From assembly GCA_947034895.1 (NCBI GenBank), contig OX344765.1:22635001-22699000 (forward strand): a stretch of 64,000 nucleotides of DNA, read 5' to 3'. This document shows, piece after piece, positions 49,741-62,547 of this stretch. The number at the start of each line of letters is the position of its first letter. Within the stretch, counting starts at the first letter, position 1. The translations under genes and the position numbers were made by a program. The DNA comes from Rhytidiadelphus loreus (taxonomy: Eukaryota; Streptophyta; Bryopsida; Hypnales; Hylocomiaceae). Under the pieces are notes generated by a model. The model saw nothing but the letters and a program-made list of their open reading frames with translations. It made no database searches and was not told the DNA's origin.

Positions 49741-50661
49741 AGGAGGCCTAGCTTAGGAAACTTGGAGTCCAATGCGGGGGACAAACCTCAAAAAGGTCTA
49801 GTTAGGCCTAAACCAAAAAAAATGGGGGAAGGAAGTAGAAAAATCATAGAAAGCCGGAAATTAGAAATAGGTTAGCCAAAAGTACAGTAAGAGTAGGATT
49901 AGCATAAAATAAAGGAAAAAAGAAGAATAATGTAGAAGGTAGGAAGGAAGTGAGGGAGAGCTTAGATAAGGGGGGAAATAGAAGGGAAAAAAGGATAGGG
50001 AGAGAATCCTCCTCCACCATTAGGGTAAGCTGACATGTAAGAAGATTAGGTTGGGCGTAAGTGGTAGTTAGTCCAAATTTGAGGCCACATGACCAAGTTA
50101 GTGAGTGCCCAACTACTTTCATTAATGGGACACGTGAATTGAGGCGGGAAGAAAAGGAAGAAAGATAAGGAAAAGCCAACGCCTTTTATGTGACCACAAA
50201 GATCATTGCAATAAATTACTTGACCACCGGTAAGAGCCATTTTCGTGAATTGCAATGGTAGAAGAAAGGGACGTGACCAACCTCATCAAGGACCTCCATG
50301 TAGGGTAAAACCTTAACTCTCCTTTCTAAACCAGCCCATTAGGGGCCAATAACCGAATATGGCCAAGAGTTAGGTGCTAGTAGTACATAGGACATATTTC
50401 ATTTGAGCACGTAGCCTTAAGGTAGACATCGAGGGGTTTCCAAAAACATGAGGCACGTAGGAATCGGAGTTAGGACGTAGAAAATATAGATGGATGAAGT
50501 TTAGAGCCAAGAATGGATGAAACCTAGGAGTTCTCATCCATCCAAGTTGGAACTTAAAACTTTGATAGATCATAGAAATTCAGGTCCATAGGTCAAATCT
50601 CCAAATCCAGACTTGGCATGAGCCTTGGGGCTATTGTGGTTTTAGGATTTTAGGGTTTTAA

Positions 50662-51595
50662 CCCCTAAAGGACCAAGGCCTTTTTTCTGCCAGAAAACAT
50701 TCAAAACTGCCATATCTATAGCAAGGAGTAAAAAAAATTGAAAATTGTTTTATTTTCATATCTAACCGTAGGATCTTACACCTTACTAGTATGAGAGTGT
50801 GTGGAAAAAATTTCAGAATTTTTGACCCCTCCGATTGCAAGATATTCTGCGTTTAAAGTGGAAAAAACAAGTTTTTCAGCACATTGCGGGACTAGATTTT
50901 ATGACTTTGAACATTTTTAACTTCAAATTTTTTCACTACAAAGTTTTGAGCTTTAAATCTTTATAGTGGAGAATTGAGTTAAGAGTCAAGGTAAAAAAAA
51001 AATTCAAAAAAAAATAAATTATCATTCTTAAAAAAATTGTTAAGTAGAAGTAGGTATGGGATAGAAGGAAAATCTAAAATATTCATATATTTTAGATGAA
51101 ATTAAAATGCACTAATCCCAATGGTGAGATTGTTCTAACAAGTAAATCAGACCATGCAAAAAAAAAAAAATTGAAAATTTGAAAAATTGCATTCAGAAAT
51201 GAATCCTACAAGTTATTCTTTTCAAGAAAATGCTCTAACTGCCCGAAAAACAAAAATGTCCATAACTTTCTCATAACATATCCAAATCAAATGAATCAAA
51301 GCTTTCCAAATAGACAAAATTATAATCTATGAAAAGTAAAGAAATTCAAATTCAAATTCAAATTTTTACCCATTTTCTTTGGGCTGCCCAAGCTGCCCGC
51401 CGTACCCTTGTTTGAGCTTATTTGGTCATAACTATTGTTCCCGGGCACCAATTTTGAAAAAAATTATATTCCCACGAAGCTAATCAACTTTTCTACCTCC
51501 AAAAAAAGTTTCAAAATACTAGAAGAAAATATCAGCCCGTATGTACTTGCCCGAAAACATATTTGTCCCCCGAAGAGACAATGGTCCTTTAGGTT
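50662..51595 (+). mobile_element. TTAA-flanked element E1 inserted in the right arm only (934 bp)
   Basis: It starts CCCCTAAAGGACCAAGG after TTAA (50,658-50,661) and ends GACAATGGTCCTTTAGGTT before TTAA (51,596-51,599). The last two bases have changed from the usual GG. The left arm reads the complement of 'gggtt-TCAA-aggagc' at 46,640-46,651, exactly the sequence expected without the element and with a single TTAA-like site. The interior has no gene; it is the reverse complement of 28,176-29,098. Confidence 0.75.
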
Positions 51596-51599
51596 TTAA

Positions 51600-53372
51600 A
51601 GGAGCATTCCTCCAGGGGCACCCACCTCTTCTTATTTCTACAAGGTAAACTTATCATCTAGGATTTTCATCCTAATTTTTCAAATTTTGACTTCTATGTT
51701 GGTTCAAAAAGACATTTTTAGTATGAAGAAATCCTTACCCCTTTTTTCTTTCACCAAATTTGAAAAGAATCCTAGCACCAACCTAACACCAAATCTAAGT
51801 AAAAATTCAACTCTGGGAGTTTGACTTTTCTATGAAATATAACTAGCCTAGGCTCTTTGATAGGTATAAGGGAGTAAGAAAAGATCCCTCTTTGAATTCA
51901 ATCCAACTCCAAGTGCTCTTGATACACTAGTCAACTCCACATTTGATCTTCAACTTTACTAATTTTGGAGGATTTATTTTTATTTTTGACACTTTCAATT
52001 TTTCATATTTTCGATTTTTCAAAGAAAACTCAAGATTTGTCCAATGGAGGCTAGTTTTCTTATTTCAAAAGGCAGAAGGGTGTTAGAAGTTTAAACTTTG
52101 TCAAATAAAGACTAGTTTTTATAACTTTTCACGTTTGCGTCAAAGGAGAAGGTTGAAAAATTGTCACGCAAAGTATAGTTTCCAAAGTCCAAGGTCTGAG
52201 AGGAAGGAATGCTTGGAATTTATCCAAATAGGAATTGATTTTATAAAATTCCAATGGTAGAAAATATTAGGAGATCAAGGATTTGCAACCAAAGTGCAAT
52301 TTTCAAAAATTGAAAGATTGAAAGTTCAAACTGTGTCCAACAAGGTTGAAACTTTGAAAAGTAAGAAAGTAAAATCAAGAATTGAGGTGAAAAGGAGTTA
52401 GATCAAGTCAACTATGTTTGTGTTTGATTTCAAAACTCAATTACCTAAAAGTCAACTAGGCATACCTTGGGCCTCTAGCACATATTGAATTGAAGCTCTC
52501 TTTGCATAATGAGTTGAAGCTCAAATTCTCCAAGCTTTGTTTTGGATCTCACGTGTTGCAACTTTCCAACTTCAATTGCAAACAACAAACTAAATACAAA
52601 GTTTGGAAAACTTAAGAGTCATATGGTTTGGTTGCAAGTAGGTTTCAAAATCAATTTTGGTCCACTCACAAAGAATAGTTTGACTTTTTAAACCATAGTT
52701 ATATTTTGATTAGAAGATGAAGGTAAAAAACAAATAAAAAAATAGTTTGACTTTGGAGAAGTTCTAGAAGTTAGTTATTAGTGGGAGAAAGTTAACAAGC
52801 TTGTTTGTAAGTTTGGATGACTTTTTGGACAAGTAGCCAACAATTAGCAAATTAGATTTGGTTTGGATAAAATATCTTAAAAGAAAAAGAAAAGGGGGAG
52901 GAAAAAGATTCAGGCTTCTTTAAGTCTCTTGCACAAGTTTACAAAATACCACATTCAAATACAAAGAAATCAAAATGGAGCTTGATCAAGTTTACAATGA
53001 TGTTATAATATTGGTGAATGAAGATAGAGAAATCAAAGCTACTAAATTTGAGATACATTTTTGAATTCCTCTCCCTCATACATTTGATTTTCACCCCAAA
53101 ATTTGAATTAAAATCAAAAACATAAGAAATAAAATCAAAAACACAAGAAATAAAATTTAGAATTAAGGGCAGACCATTAGGACAATTGTAACCACCACCA
53201 CAAAAAAAAAGTAAAAATAGTTAGAAATTTTCATTGGCTCTTCAAAAATATATTAACCATAAAAAATTGATTAAAACTCCAAAAGGAACGCTTGGATGAA
53301 AGTTAGAGTTAAAAGTAGATGAAAAGTAGAAAAAAATCCAAAAGAATCCAAGAGGAAATCTTAGAATCTAGA
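51600..53372. other. Inner part of the right arm, no gene seen
   Basis: Mirror of 44,870-46,642. Confidence 0.4.
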
Positions 53373-53376
53373 TTAA

Positions 53377-54300
53377 CCCCTAAGGATCATGACTGTGTTT
53401 TCACCAAAAACACTCCAAAACTGCCATTTCTAATTCAAAGTACCAAATTTTGGGAAAAAGCATTTTTAGACACATGTAACGTAAGGGTCTTGTAGTATGC
53501 TGATTTGAAAACACATGGAAAAAATTTCAGAAATTTCCACCACGTGGATTGTAAGATATGAGTTTTCAAATTCATAGAAATCTTTTTTTTGGCCCTACAA
53601 AAATCGGGCAGCTACACTTCACAAGATCACATTTGTATGAAGAAATGTCCAAAATAGTGGTGCTTCTTTGGATTTGTTCTTCAAGGCAAGCCTTGGCTAC
53701 ATGCTTGAAAATTTTTAGATCATTTGGAATTGTACAACATATAGGAAAAAAATAATAAGTAAAAAGAAGTGGAGAATGATTCAAAATACTAAATTGTTAA
53801 CAATTTATTTATGGAATTGAAAAATGCCAATCCCAATGGTTGAAGTGTTGTAATAAACAATCTACATCCAATGATTTTATTTTTTCCAAAAATATTGAAA
53901 ATTGAGTTGAATAAAGGACTTCAAAGTTTATTTTAGAATAGAGAATCCATAACAACCCGCAAACTAAAACTCCTCATAATTTTTGACTCATTGATCAAAA
54001 TGGAATGCTTCAAAGCTTTCCATGTATATATAACTCTAAAAAAACAATTTCAAATTTTTATTTCTAAAAAAGGGTGATTTTTTCTGATTTTCCCAAACTG
54101 CCCATTTACAAAAAAAATAACATACTAGGCCATAACTTTTTACCCATATTTCCAAATGTCATGAAGTTTAGTGCACATGAAAGATATTCCTTGTCTCCAC
54201 CTTCTATTAAAATTTGAGCCTAAAATATGCAAATCTCTAGGCACACGTACTTGCCCAAAATTTCTATGTTGCCAAAAAATGCATGTTGGTCTTTTAGCGG
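53377..54300 (+). mobile_element. TTAA-flanked element E2, right-arm copy (924 bp)
   Basis: TTAA lies at 53,373-53,376 and 54,301-54,304. The ends are CCCCTAAGGATCATG and CATGTTGGTCTTTTAGCGG. It is homologous to 33,106-34,025 and 30,958-31,777. The short frames inside are conserved between arms only because the arms are identical. Confidence 0.65.
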
Positions 54301-54304
54301 TTAA

Positions 54305-55795
54305 AGTAGAAGTCAAAAGGTGAAAGTTAAAAGTAATTTTAAAAGTCAAAGGTAAAAAAATTGATGGATGAAACTTGATGACAATCAAACTTCATCCATA
54401 AGTCATTTTTATTGAGAAGGTCAAAATTAGAAGTGTTTTGTCTTTTTAGAGAGGTAAAATCAGGACCTTAAGATAAAATTACTTAACTCTAAAAGTAGAA
54501 GTAAAATCAAAAGTCCAAAGAAGTAGTAAGAATCAATTAAGAATTTACACTCAAAGTCAAAAGATAATAAAAGAACAAATTAGGTTTAGAATTGCATAGA
54601 AGATACTTCAATGTATCCAAAACTATTTAAAACTTAGAAAACAACTTTATAACAAACAAAATAGAGTAGGATGAAATTTGACTTAGCTTGAAACAATTTT
54701 GGATGAAATTCTACAAACTTTGACTAATCAAAGTGAAACTCATAATTTACGTAGAAGATTTAAAATAGAAAAATCAATCCAAAACCAAAAGTGAATTTCA
54801 ATTGTTAGAATGTTAGAAATTGACAAATGAAGTTTTAGACACTAATTTTAGGGTCAAATTTCATCCTTGAATATCTTTTAGAGAATTAAGTCAAATTTAG
54901 AGTTCTTAATCATTTTGGAAAGGGCTAAACAATCTCTACAATTTAGGCTACTTAACTTTCTTTCTCGACTAACCTTTATCAATCTTCAGTTTTGGTTGTC
55001 ATAGCTAAAGTTAGCCATAATTACTAATTCATTCTGATTTGGTTAGTGGTTGCAACTAGGGAAGTTCAAAGTAGAAACCAACATCAAAGATCCAATGCTT
55101 GGAAGGTGTAATTGGATTACACCTTTAGACACCCATTAGGATTTTATACGACAAAGACACTTAGAACCTAGTTGTGTACATGTTATTCCAAGGGCGGGAA
55201 TAAAAAGCCCACAAACTCTTTGATGTCTTTGGTTCCTTAAGCTTTTTTGTAAATCAAAATTGGACATTTTTGGACTTTGAAGTATTCATTCGTCCTTTAA
55301 AGACAAAAAGATTTGAAATAAATGTTTGATGGTAAAATTCAATTTTGAACTTTAAAATAAATTTTCTAGGTTGGAATTAGAATCATCATGTATTAATACA
55401 ATATTCACATTTGACAATAAATAAAAAATTCTATTTTTTCCTTAAAATCATAAATGAATTACTTCACTAAAAATTGACTTAGAAGACATCAAGTTAATGT
55501 GCCAAGTTACTTACTATGTATTGGAAAATAATGAAAGAATATTGGACAAAAATGGTCAAATTGTGCAATGGAATTTTAATAAAAGGTCAAAAAACAAGGT
55601 AGTGTTTATTTTCTAATGAAAATATCTACATATTAACTCTTGTTTCTACAAAATGTTAATCCTACAAAACTCTCTATAATCATGAATAAAGCAGAGTACT
55701 AAAGGTTGGTAAAATGGACAAGGTTCCGAAATGGTTCACCCATTTTACCAGCCTCTACTTCACATATGATGCATGCAACACGATTATAAAGTGTC
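54305..55795. other. Arm DNA between E2 and E1, no gene seen (right copy)
   Basis: Mirror of 42,447-43,937. Confidence 0.4.
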
Positions 55796-55799
55796 TTAA

Positions 55800-56689
55800 C
55801 TCCTAAGTCCCATTGTCTTTTGGGGAGACATACTGGATTTTGGGTAGGTTCCTATGGTTGCAATTTTTTCATAATTTTTGAAACTTGCTTTGAAGATAGG
55901 AAAAAAAATTAGCTTTGGGGGATAAATCAATGTCCGAGAGCAAAAGTTATGTGAAAACAAGCCCAAAACAAAACTTCTTGGGCAACACCCTAAAATTCAC
56001 AAATAATCAAAATCAAAATTTCAAAATTTTGTTTCATATAGAATGTATATTTGTTTGCATGGAAAGATTTGATTCATGATTATATTTGGACTAGTTATGA
56101 GAAACTTCTAGACAATCTTGTTTTTTGAATAATCCAAAGTTTTTTGTGATAAAATAATATATAGGGTTAATTTTTTAGAACAATTTTCATAATTTTCCAT
56201 TGGTAGATTAATCTTATTGTTGAAATTATGGTATTTCAATTCCATTTTAGACTTATTCATAATTTAGATTTTTCTTCAATCTCGTGCCTACTTCTACTTA
56301 ACATTTTCTAAAGAATGAAAATCAAATGAGTGTTTTCTTCAAGAAAATTCCCCTAGACTTTCAACAAAATCCTTCAGCATAGAAAAAATAAAATCTAATA
56401 TTGATAGTGCTCAAATTTTGAATTAAAAAGATTCAAAGCTTGAAAATATAATCAAGCAAGGTAGAAAAAAACAAATGATTTTTTTTCAATTCAAACACAA
56501 ATCATTGTGGAATCCACTTGGTCAAAATTTTGAAATCTCTTCTATACATTCTTATACTAGTGGCTAGTGCAAGATCCTATAATTGAATATGCAAAATAAA
56601 CAATTTCTAAGGGTTTTTTGCACTTTGCAATAATAAAAATGGCAATTTGAGAGCAATTTGATGATATAAAGGCCATGGGACGTTAGAGA
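55800..56689 (+). mobile_element. TTAA-type element E1, right-arm copy (890 bp)
   Basis: TTAA lies at 55,796-55,799, followed by CTCCTAAGTCCCATTG. The other end is GGGACGTTAGAGA followed by TGAA instead of TTAA. Non-coding. Confidence 0.6.
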
Positions 56690-58047
56690 TGAAGTGTGTT
56701 TTCATGTAGTATAACAATTCATTTATCCAAAATGATGAACCTAGAGATTACCTTCACAAAATCAATTTCTATAGTGATGTTGATTGTATATTTGAAAAGG
56801 AATATAAGAATAGATTTCTTATTTTTGTCTACTGGATATCTTTTGGGAAGTAATTGGAATTTTTTTTTTCTAAGCTTTCCATCTCAGAGCAAGTAATAAT
56901 TTAGTTTTCCGTTCTATCTCATGGAACCTTCTACTCAACACATTTTTAAGAATAAAAAAATCAAATTTTACAATTCTAACCACGAGATGTACATCTTAAA
57001 CTACCAAAAGGATGCATAAGTCTATCCAAGAAATGCTGAAAAAGTATTTACGATGGCTTAGAATTACATTGGCAAGAAAACCATCATTTTGTGTGTTGAT
57101 GGCATAGGAACAAGAAATCTCTTTTTAGATACCCCTTCAAATACAAATTGAACATCATTATATAATTAAATTTCTTGAAACTTTATCTATAGATACATCA
57201 TTTTGGGTTTACATAAATTCTCAAAAGTCCTCAAAACCATCAAAACCTAAAATGTGAAACAAGAACAAATTTTCATACTAAATAGTAATTGATATTTCAA
57301 AAATCCTAAGAAAATACATCATATAGTTGGAAGGCCAAATCTAACTTTTTTTCAGCTCATTACTTTCAAAGTCATGGTACAAGAAGAGTTAGCTATGCAT
57401 TGTATGATGCCAAAATGCAACAAGCATTACAAATGTTTTATGCTTTGGTCTTCATGCATCATTCATTCCAATTCAACAAATTCATATATAATGACATTCT
57501 TGAGAACACACACTTTTGTGAAATATTTTTCTGCCAAAATCATAATTATCAACTATTAATGGTTAAATTGATCAATCTATGGATGAATCCAATGGATTTA
57601 GAACTAGACTTCAAATCACACAAATCATTGGTCTACAATTCGAAAAAATTCAACCATATGACACAAATGTGACCGATAACAATGCCAAATGATTGACACA
57701 TCCATTTTCTTCCAAAAAAATGTAAAAAAGCATGATTCTTGTTATCTAAGCATTGGGATGCATTTGGAATAAAAAATCGTTTGTATATCAATGAATGTAG
57801 ATGAAAGTTGGATGACAATCACATTATTTGTAACTCTATGGAAATAGTGTAGACTACATTAAACTATCTAATGGTACCAAAAGTATTGTAAACATTTGTA
57901 TTAATGTGCCTCAAGAATTTGCATAATTATCCAATTTAGTGAGTTTCTAATGATTTAGCGTTAAGATTGATTGGCGCAATGACGTACTAATTGATATTAA
58001 CTTGAGTGTCAAGTAAATGTTGGAACACACATAGTTTTGGTTGAAGG
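56690..58047. other. Upstream region of the right AP2-like gene
   Basis: Mirror of 40,195-41,552. An in-frame TGA at 58,042-58,044 stands just before the chosen ATG. Frames at 57,374-57,559 and 57,400-57,672 (+) overlap and are not called as exons. Confidence 0.35.
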
Positions 58048-61000
58048 ATGGAGCATTGGTGCCATGCCACCCAATCAAGCTACTTGCAATGGTCAATCAA
58101 AATCCAAGACTCGGTAGTTGGAAAATTGAACGCAAAGTATAAATACATGGGCGTTTGTTGGAAGTCTCCCATTTGTAAGTCTCTCATAGTCCCTCATTTA
58201 GCCTATCGCTTAGACAATATTGTTGGAGTGAAAGGTGTAAGTGCCTCATTTCAAACCGTGTCTTTTTCCTTCAAAGATTAGGAAAGTATACAATACAAAG
58301 TCCCTTCAAAGTTCAAACCTATCACATTAACTTTGGTAGATTTCAAGTTGTGAACAGTTCTTAAAGAACCGTGTGATATAGAATAGTGTAGGGATTACAA
58401 GTATCTTGACTTTCAAAGTATTGGAGTGCTTATTATTCGTACGTTGATTACTAGGTCCTACAAAACATTTGTAGATACGTATATAGATCATCTTAGCATG
58501 AATCCGCATCTTGAGATTAGCAACGATACTATGAGACCATGCACGATGGGTGAAGACATAAATTTTGTCTACGGTGCGTTGGGGCCATATACCAATTCAA
58601 TAGACAATATAGTTGAATTCCTTAAAAGCCATGATATAGGAGTAGGCTACAAGTCTATTTGCGATGATGGTAAGGAGGGTCGTTGGATCATTATCCAATC
58701 CACAAATACAGCTTACATTGCCCAAGGGCTGTTTCAATTTGACGTAGATGAAATGGTCATGAGGGAGGACAATTGTGCCATTGGTGTTATACATGGCCAG
58801 AACAAGCGGTTCATTGAAATAAGAGGACTTGGAAAGTCTTGTTTTGATATTTGGAGTGTAGGGGAGTTTTGGGTGATTAGTAAGGCCCATGATGCAAATG
58901 AAGGTCAAAGTATTTGTGCGCCGCCAACCATCCTTTCTAGTTGTGATATTGTAGCGGTAGAAGCTGGTATTGATCCAACTTTGGGTTTTCATATTCCGGA
59001 GGTGAAAGGGCAAGTTTCTGAAGCTGTAGTTGAAGAGGATGCGGGGACTATGCTACTTAAGATTGGTACATTATGTGAAGGGGGGACCAACAAAAAGATA
59101 ATAGAGCGAGGAGAATTATGCCATTTGGTAGACTTTGTTGGTACAAGTCTTGGAGCTATTCACAATGATGAAGGACTTGCTCCATGGATGCCAACCACTT
59201 GTCTTGAACTTCAACATGGTAATCATATTTCTGAACCCACATAAGATGGAGTACATTTGCATGATGGGAAATCCCAATCTTTTGGACCTCTTCCAAATGA
59301 TTTGGGCACCTCTCCAATCGATGACGTATTTGCAATGTTTGGAGACTTGTTGAAGAGCAACCAAGCATTCAAGCTAGGGCCTCATGGTTGGATGAAACTT
59401 ATCGATGATGGTGTAGATTGTGAAGCAACAATTGTGCCAACTAATCACGAAGCGATTGATACGAGGATGGAGGTTGTAGACAATAGTAGTGGTAGTGGAG
59501 AATTGGCTTCAGTGATGCAAGTTGATGGTCATGAAACGTTGGAAGACAATCATGTGCAATTTGAATTGGATACAACACATGCACATATTGGAGCATCCCA
59601 CTATGACTTGGAAGGACAACAAATGGCACAAGAGACAATGGTCGCTACTCCAAATCTTAGAGACAATAACAACCCTACTAGAAAAAGACCATGGATGGAC
59701 GAGCCACCTTGTTTTAGTTTGGCGGAGGTGAATAATGACATGATGGAGGCAACACCCATCTTTGAACCTATTATTGGTGATGGTGCAAATGATGAAGCAT
59801 GGACTATGCCAAAGATAGCACGAGTGGGTCAACCTCTATCACCCCAATCCGTATTACGCTTGAATGCATTGAGAAGGGCAACAAGTCCAAATGAAGTTGA
59901 TTTTGTAGACACGGGATCATCTAGCAATGGCAATGGAGACACGGCTCCCTCCATGCTTAGTGGCTTGATGGAGACTCTAGAGGGCAATGCTCCACATCCT
60001 CTACTTGATGCAGGAACGTTTTTGTTCACACAATCCCAATGGATGAGTCGTCTAGCGAATGAGAAAGACATCTCTAAAGATGGAGAAGTGGATGGTCCAA
60101 TGGTAGAAGGGATGATTGCAACCACTAGCAAAAGTTTTGAAGGGTGCAAGACCAACAAAAAACAACCAAGGCAATCCCGATTCAAGCAACATGGTGTGAA
60201 ACGGTATGTATTTGGAATTCTTGACCCTTAGCTTTATAATTGCTACCACTCTCTGTCCATTGGGTGTCCATAACACTCATTTGGCACTATAGTGTCACAA
60301 CTTTGAACTTAAGTTGAATCACCAAAACCACTTCATTAAACTCATAAGAGCAAGTAGATGCCAACTTGCTAGCAATACCAATGTCTCATATATGAGCTTC
60401 CCATGACCATAAATGCGTTGGAATGAAAACCTTGACTATTAGATTAGTGCAACCTTACCATTATTTGGGCTTTTAGTAGGATTTGGTTCCAAATAAGATG
60501 GTGCATTATTCATTTTAGCAAGTAAATTCATAAGACTCAATCAAGATTGGTGGTGGTGAAAATGTTGAATAGGCGTCAAGGAGGGAGGGAAAGTTTTGTT
60601 GCCTACTTTAGGCCCAAAGATCTTTTGGAATCCAATAAAACGTTTTTGACTATTGGTAATAATTTACATGCCATCTACAACAATGCACTATTATTTTTCA
60701 ACGTGAAAATTGTATTTGATTTCTAGTGTAGATCATTGAAGTACACCCCATTTCTTGTCCTTAACCAAATAGATTAACAAACTATCGTTGCAAAACTTGG
60801 ATACACAGGAGAATTTTCAAATGAAAGGGAAGCATGGTATGCCTTCAATCTATTTGCATTTGTCCATGAAGGCGAGGAGTCGTGCATTAATATGGTAAGA
60901 CCATGTTGCTTGCTTTGGGTAGGAAGGCCTTGGTTTGGGATGTTGTGTGCTTATTGTGAGCCACTTGTTGGATTGGTTTCTTGTTTATTCCATCTAGTTG

Positions 61001-62547
61001 TATTATTTTAGAGCCCTTCTACATTAATTTATAAATAAATATTTATAACAACATTACAATAATGCATATAAAAAGAATTGAACACTAACTTGCTCCAAAT
61101 CCACATTTTATAAAATAGAATTTAGTTTATGTATTTTTAGGGATTCCTATGAAATATACTATAGTTTAGAGAACAACAACTTTGATAATTATCAATTATG
61201 TGTAGCTAAAGGAAACAATAATCCAAGTCCATCCCATTTATTTTCCATAATTGTGGTATTATTTCTCTAAAGACAATTTAAAGAATTGATTCATTATTGT
61301 CATTTGCCATTGTAGGAAGATAGGGACTCCATTGAAATGGATGCGGTTGTTTGGGGAGAACTTCCTCGAGTGGATTTGGTGGCCCATTTGAGGCTCAAGT
61401 AAGTCCCCCTTCATTTCTAAAACTACCTACTTGATTATTATGTTTTTGATTGGAAGCATCAAAACGTGACAATGAAAAGAATTAGGGGTCCATAATTGTA
61501 TATTCCATGTCCCCATGTAAGCCCTATTATTTATAATTGTTTGGTTCCATCTAACTATATACTCTCTACAAGAAAAAACAAGTTGACAAGTTTCTTTTGA
61601 GAAATTGGGGTTCATTTGAAGGGACGATTTAGAGTGATGTATGTTGTGCAATCTCCTTGACTGTAGATACAAATCAAGGATGAAATGACATCAATGGATG
61701 CCACCTTGTTGAAATGGTTTCTAAATTATTTGTACTTGATATATTGGAACAGGGGAAGGGAGTACTTTCGAAGCAAAGTTTTGCCTTCCGATTCTTTAAT
61801 TCCAAGATATAGGAACATCAAATTTAGAAAGTGAGAACATGACCTCTTTCATTCTACATGAAATATGGCCTTGATAGAATGATATATGGACATGCCTTTT
61901 GTTTGTTTTTATTGAATTTGTTGTGCAATTTAGCGTAAATGTCTTCTAATGTTCAAATGAGAAACTCAATTCAAGGTGTTGTGTGCTTGCAGAAATGCTC
62001 GAGGGATTGATAAAGGAAAAATCCGATGGTTTTGCGACATTCCCCTTGCCAAAGGAGTGACGGATCCTAATGTTGGCAATGGCACAAAAGACACATCCAC
62101 ATATGGTACCCAATCTTACAAACTAGACATACATTGCATGGAGCCAATGCATTCATGATGTTTGATATATTCAACCATTGAGTTCATTGTGTTTGAATGG
62201 ATACATTAAATTGAAACAATTGATCTCATATAAACGACTTGCTCTTTTAGATATATGAAAGTTGGATCACATGGCTCTAGAGGAGAGTATGAAAATTATA
62301 TATTAGTTGTTCTCATGAACTTAATATCATGAATTGCATTGTGTGTGTATTAGAAACATCGGAGGAGGCCGCAAAAGAGGCGGATAGGTTGTCAATGCTA
62401 AATGAGAGACATATGGCTTGGACCAACTATACTATCACGGACTACATGACGGAGGATGAGAAGGATCAATGGGACCCAATGTGGATCCCCTTGCAAGATA
62501 ATCCCAAGAGATATCTTTCCACTACAAAGTACAATTCCTTAGACTAG
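58048..62547 (+). CDS. AP2/ERF-like domain protein, eight exons, right-arm copy
   Basis: Proposed exons: 58,048-58,236; 58,402-59,140; 59,252-60,203; 60,573-60,655; 60,809-60,894; 61,316-61,398; 61,993-62,105; 62,354-62,547, giving about 812 residues. Introns 1 and 3-7 have GT-AG borders (for example ggt|gtaagt, cg|gtatgt, caa|gtaagt, ttgcag|a, attag|aa) and every junction keeps the frame. Exons 3-5 join into a domain of about 60 residues: SRFKQHGVKR, then GGRESFVAYFRPKD, then GEFSNEREAWYAFNLFAF and GEESCIN. This follows the AP2/ERF plan (YRGV, WxAxI, LGxF, EEAAxAYDxAA, GxxAxxNF), so DNA binding in the nucleus is inferred. The first ~600 residues and the C-terminus (WGELPRVDLVAHLRLK, ETSEEAAKEADRL) match nothing I know. 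Intron 2 is uncertain: an in-frame TAA (59,242-59,244) must be spliced out, via 59,141-59,251 or 59,219-59,344, or the gene is broken there. I recognise no close homologue. Confidence 0.65.

Larger units (their letters stand above)
46678..50626. other. Unique spacer at the centre of the giant inverted repeat (~3.9 kb)
   Basis: It has no mirror partner. It holds a GC-richer segment (46,678-47,120), purine-rich AT sequence (47,250-48,890), the word AAAACCACAACAGCCCC (48,898-48,914, also at 46,661-46,677), a telomere-like run, three 'ggtggagctttgaa'-type blocks (49,171-49,320) and a degenerate minisatellite. The longest frames (47,473-47,925 and 49,844-50,179, both -) run over purine-rich stretches and show no recognisable domain. 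I call no gene. Confidence 0.6.

Noticed and set aside
49844..50179. 111-codon minus-strand frame in the spacer
   Set aside because: Same compositional cause: a Leu/Phe/Ser-rich product opposite a purine-rich strand, no domain.
46678..50626. Spacer as an LTR retrotransposon
   Set aside because: I found no paired direct repeats at its ends, no primer-binding site and no gag/pol-like frame.
57374..57672. Two overlapping frames upstream of the right AP2-like gene as a possible first exon
   Set aside because: No donor site joins either to exon 1 with confidence, and an in-frame stop precedes the ATG at 58,048.
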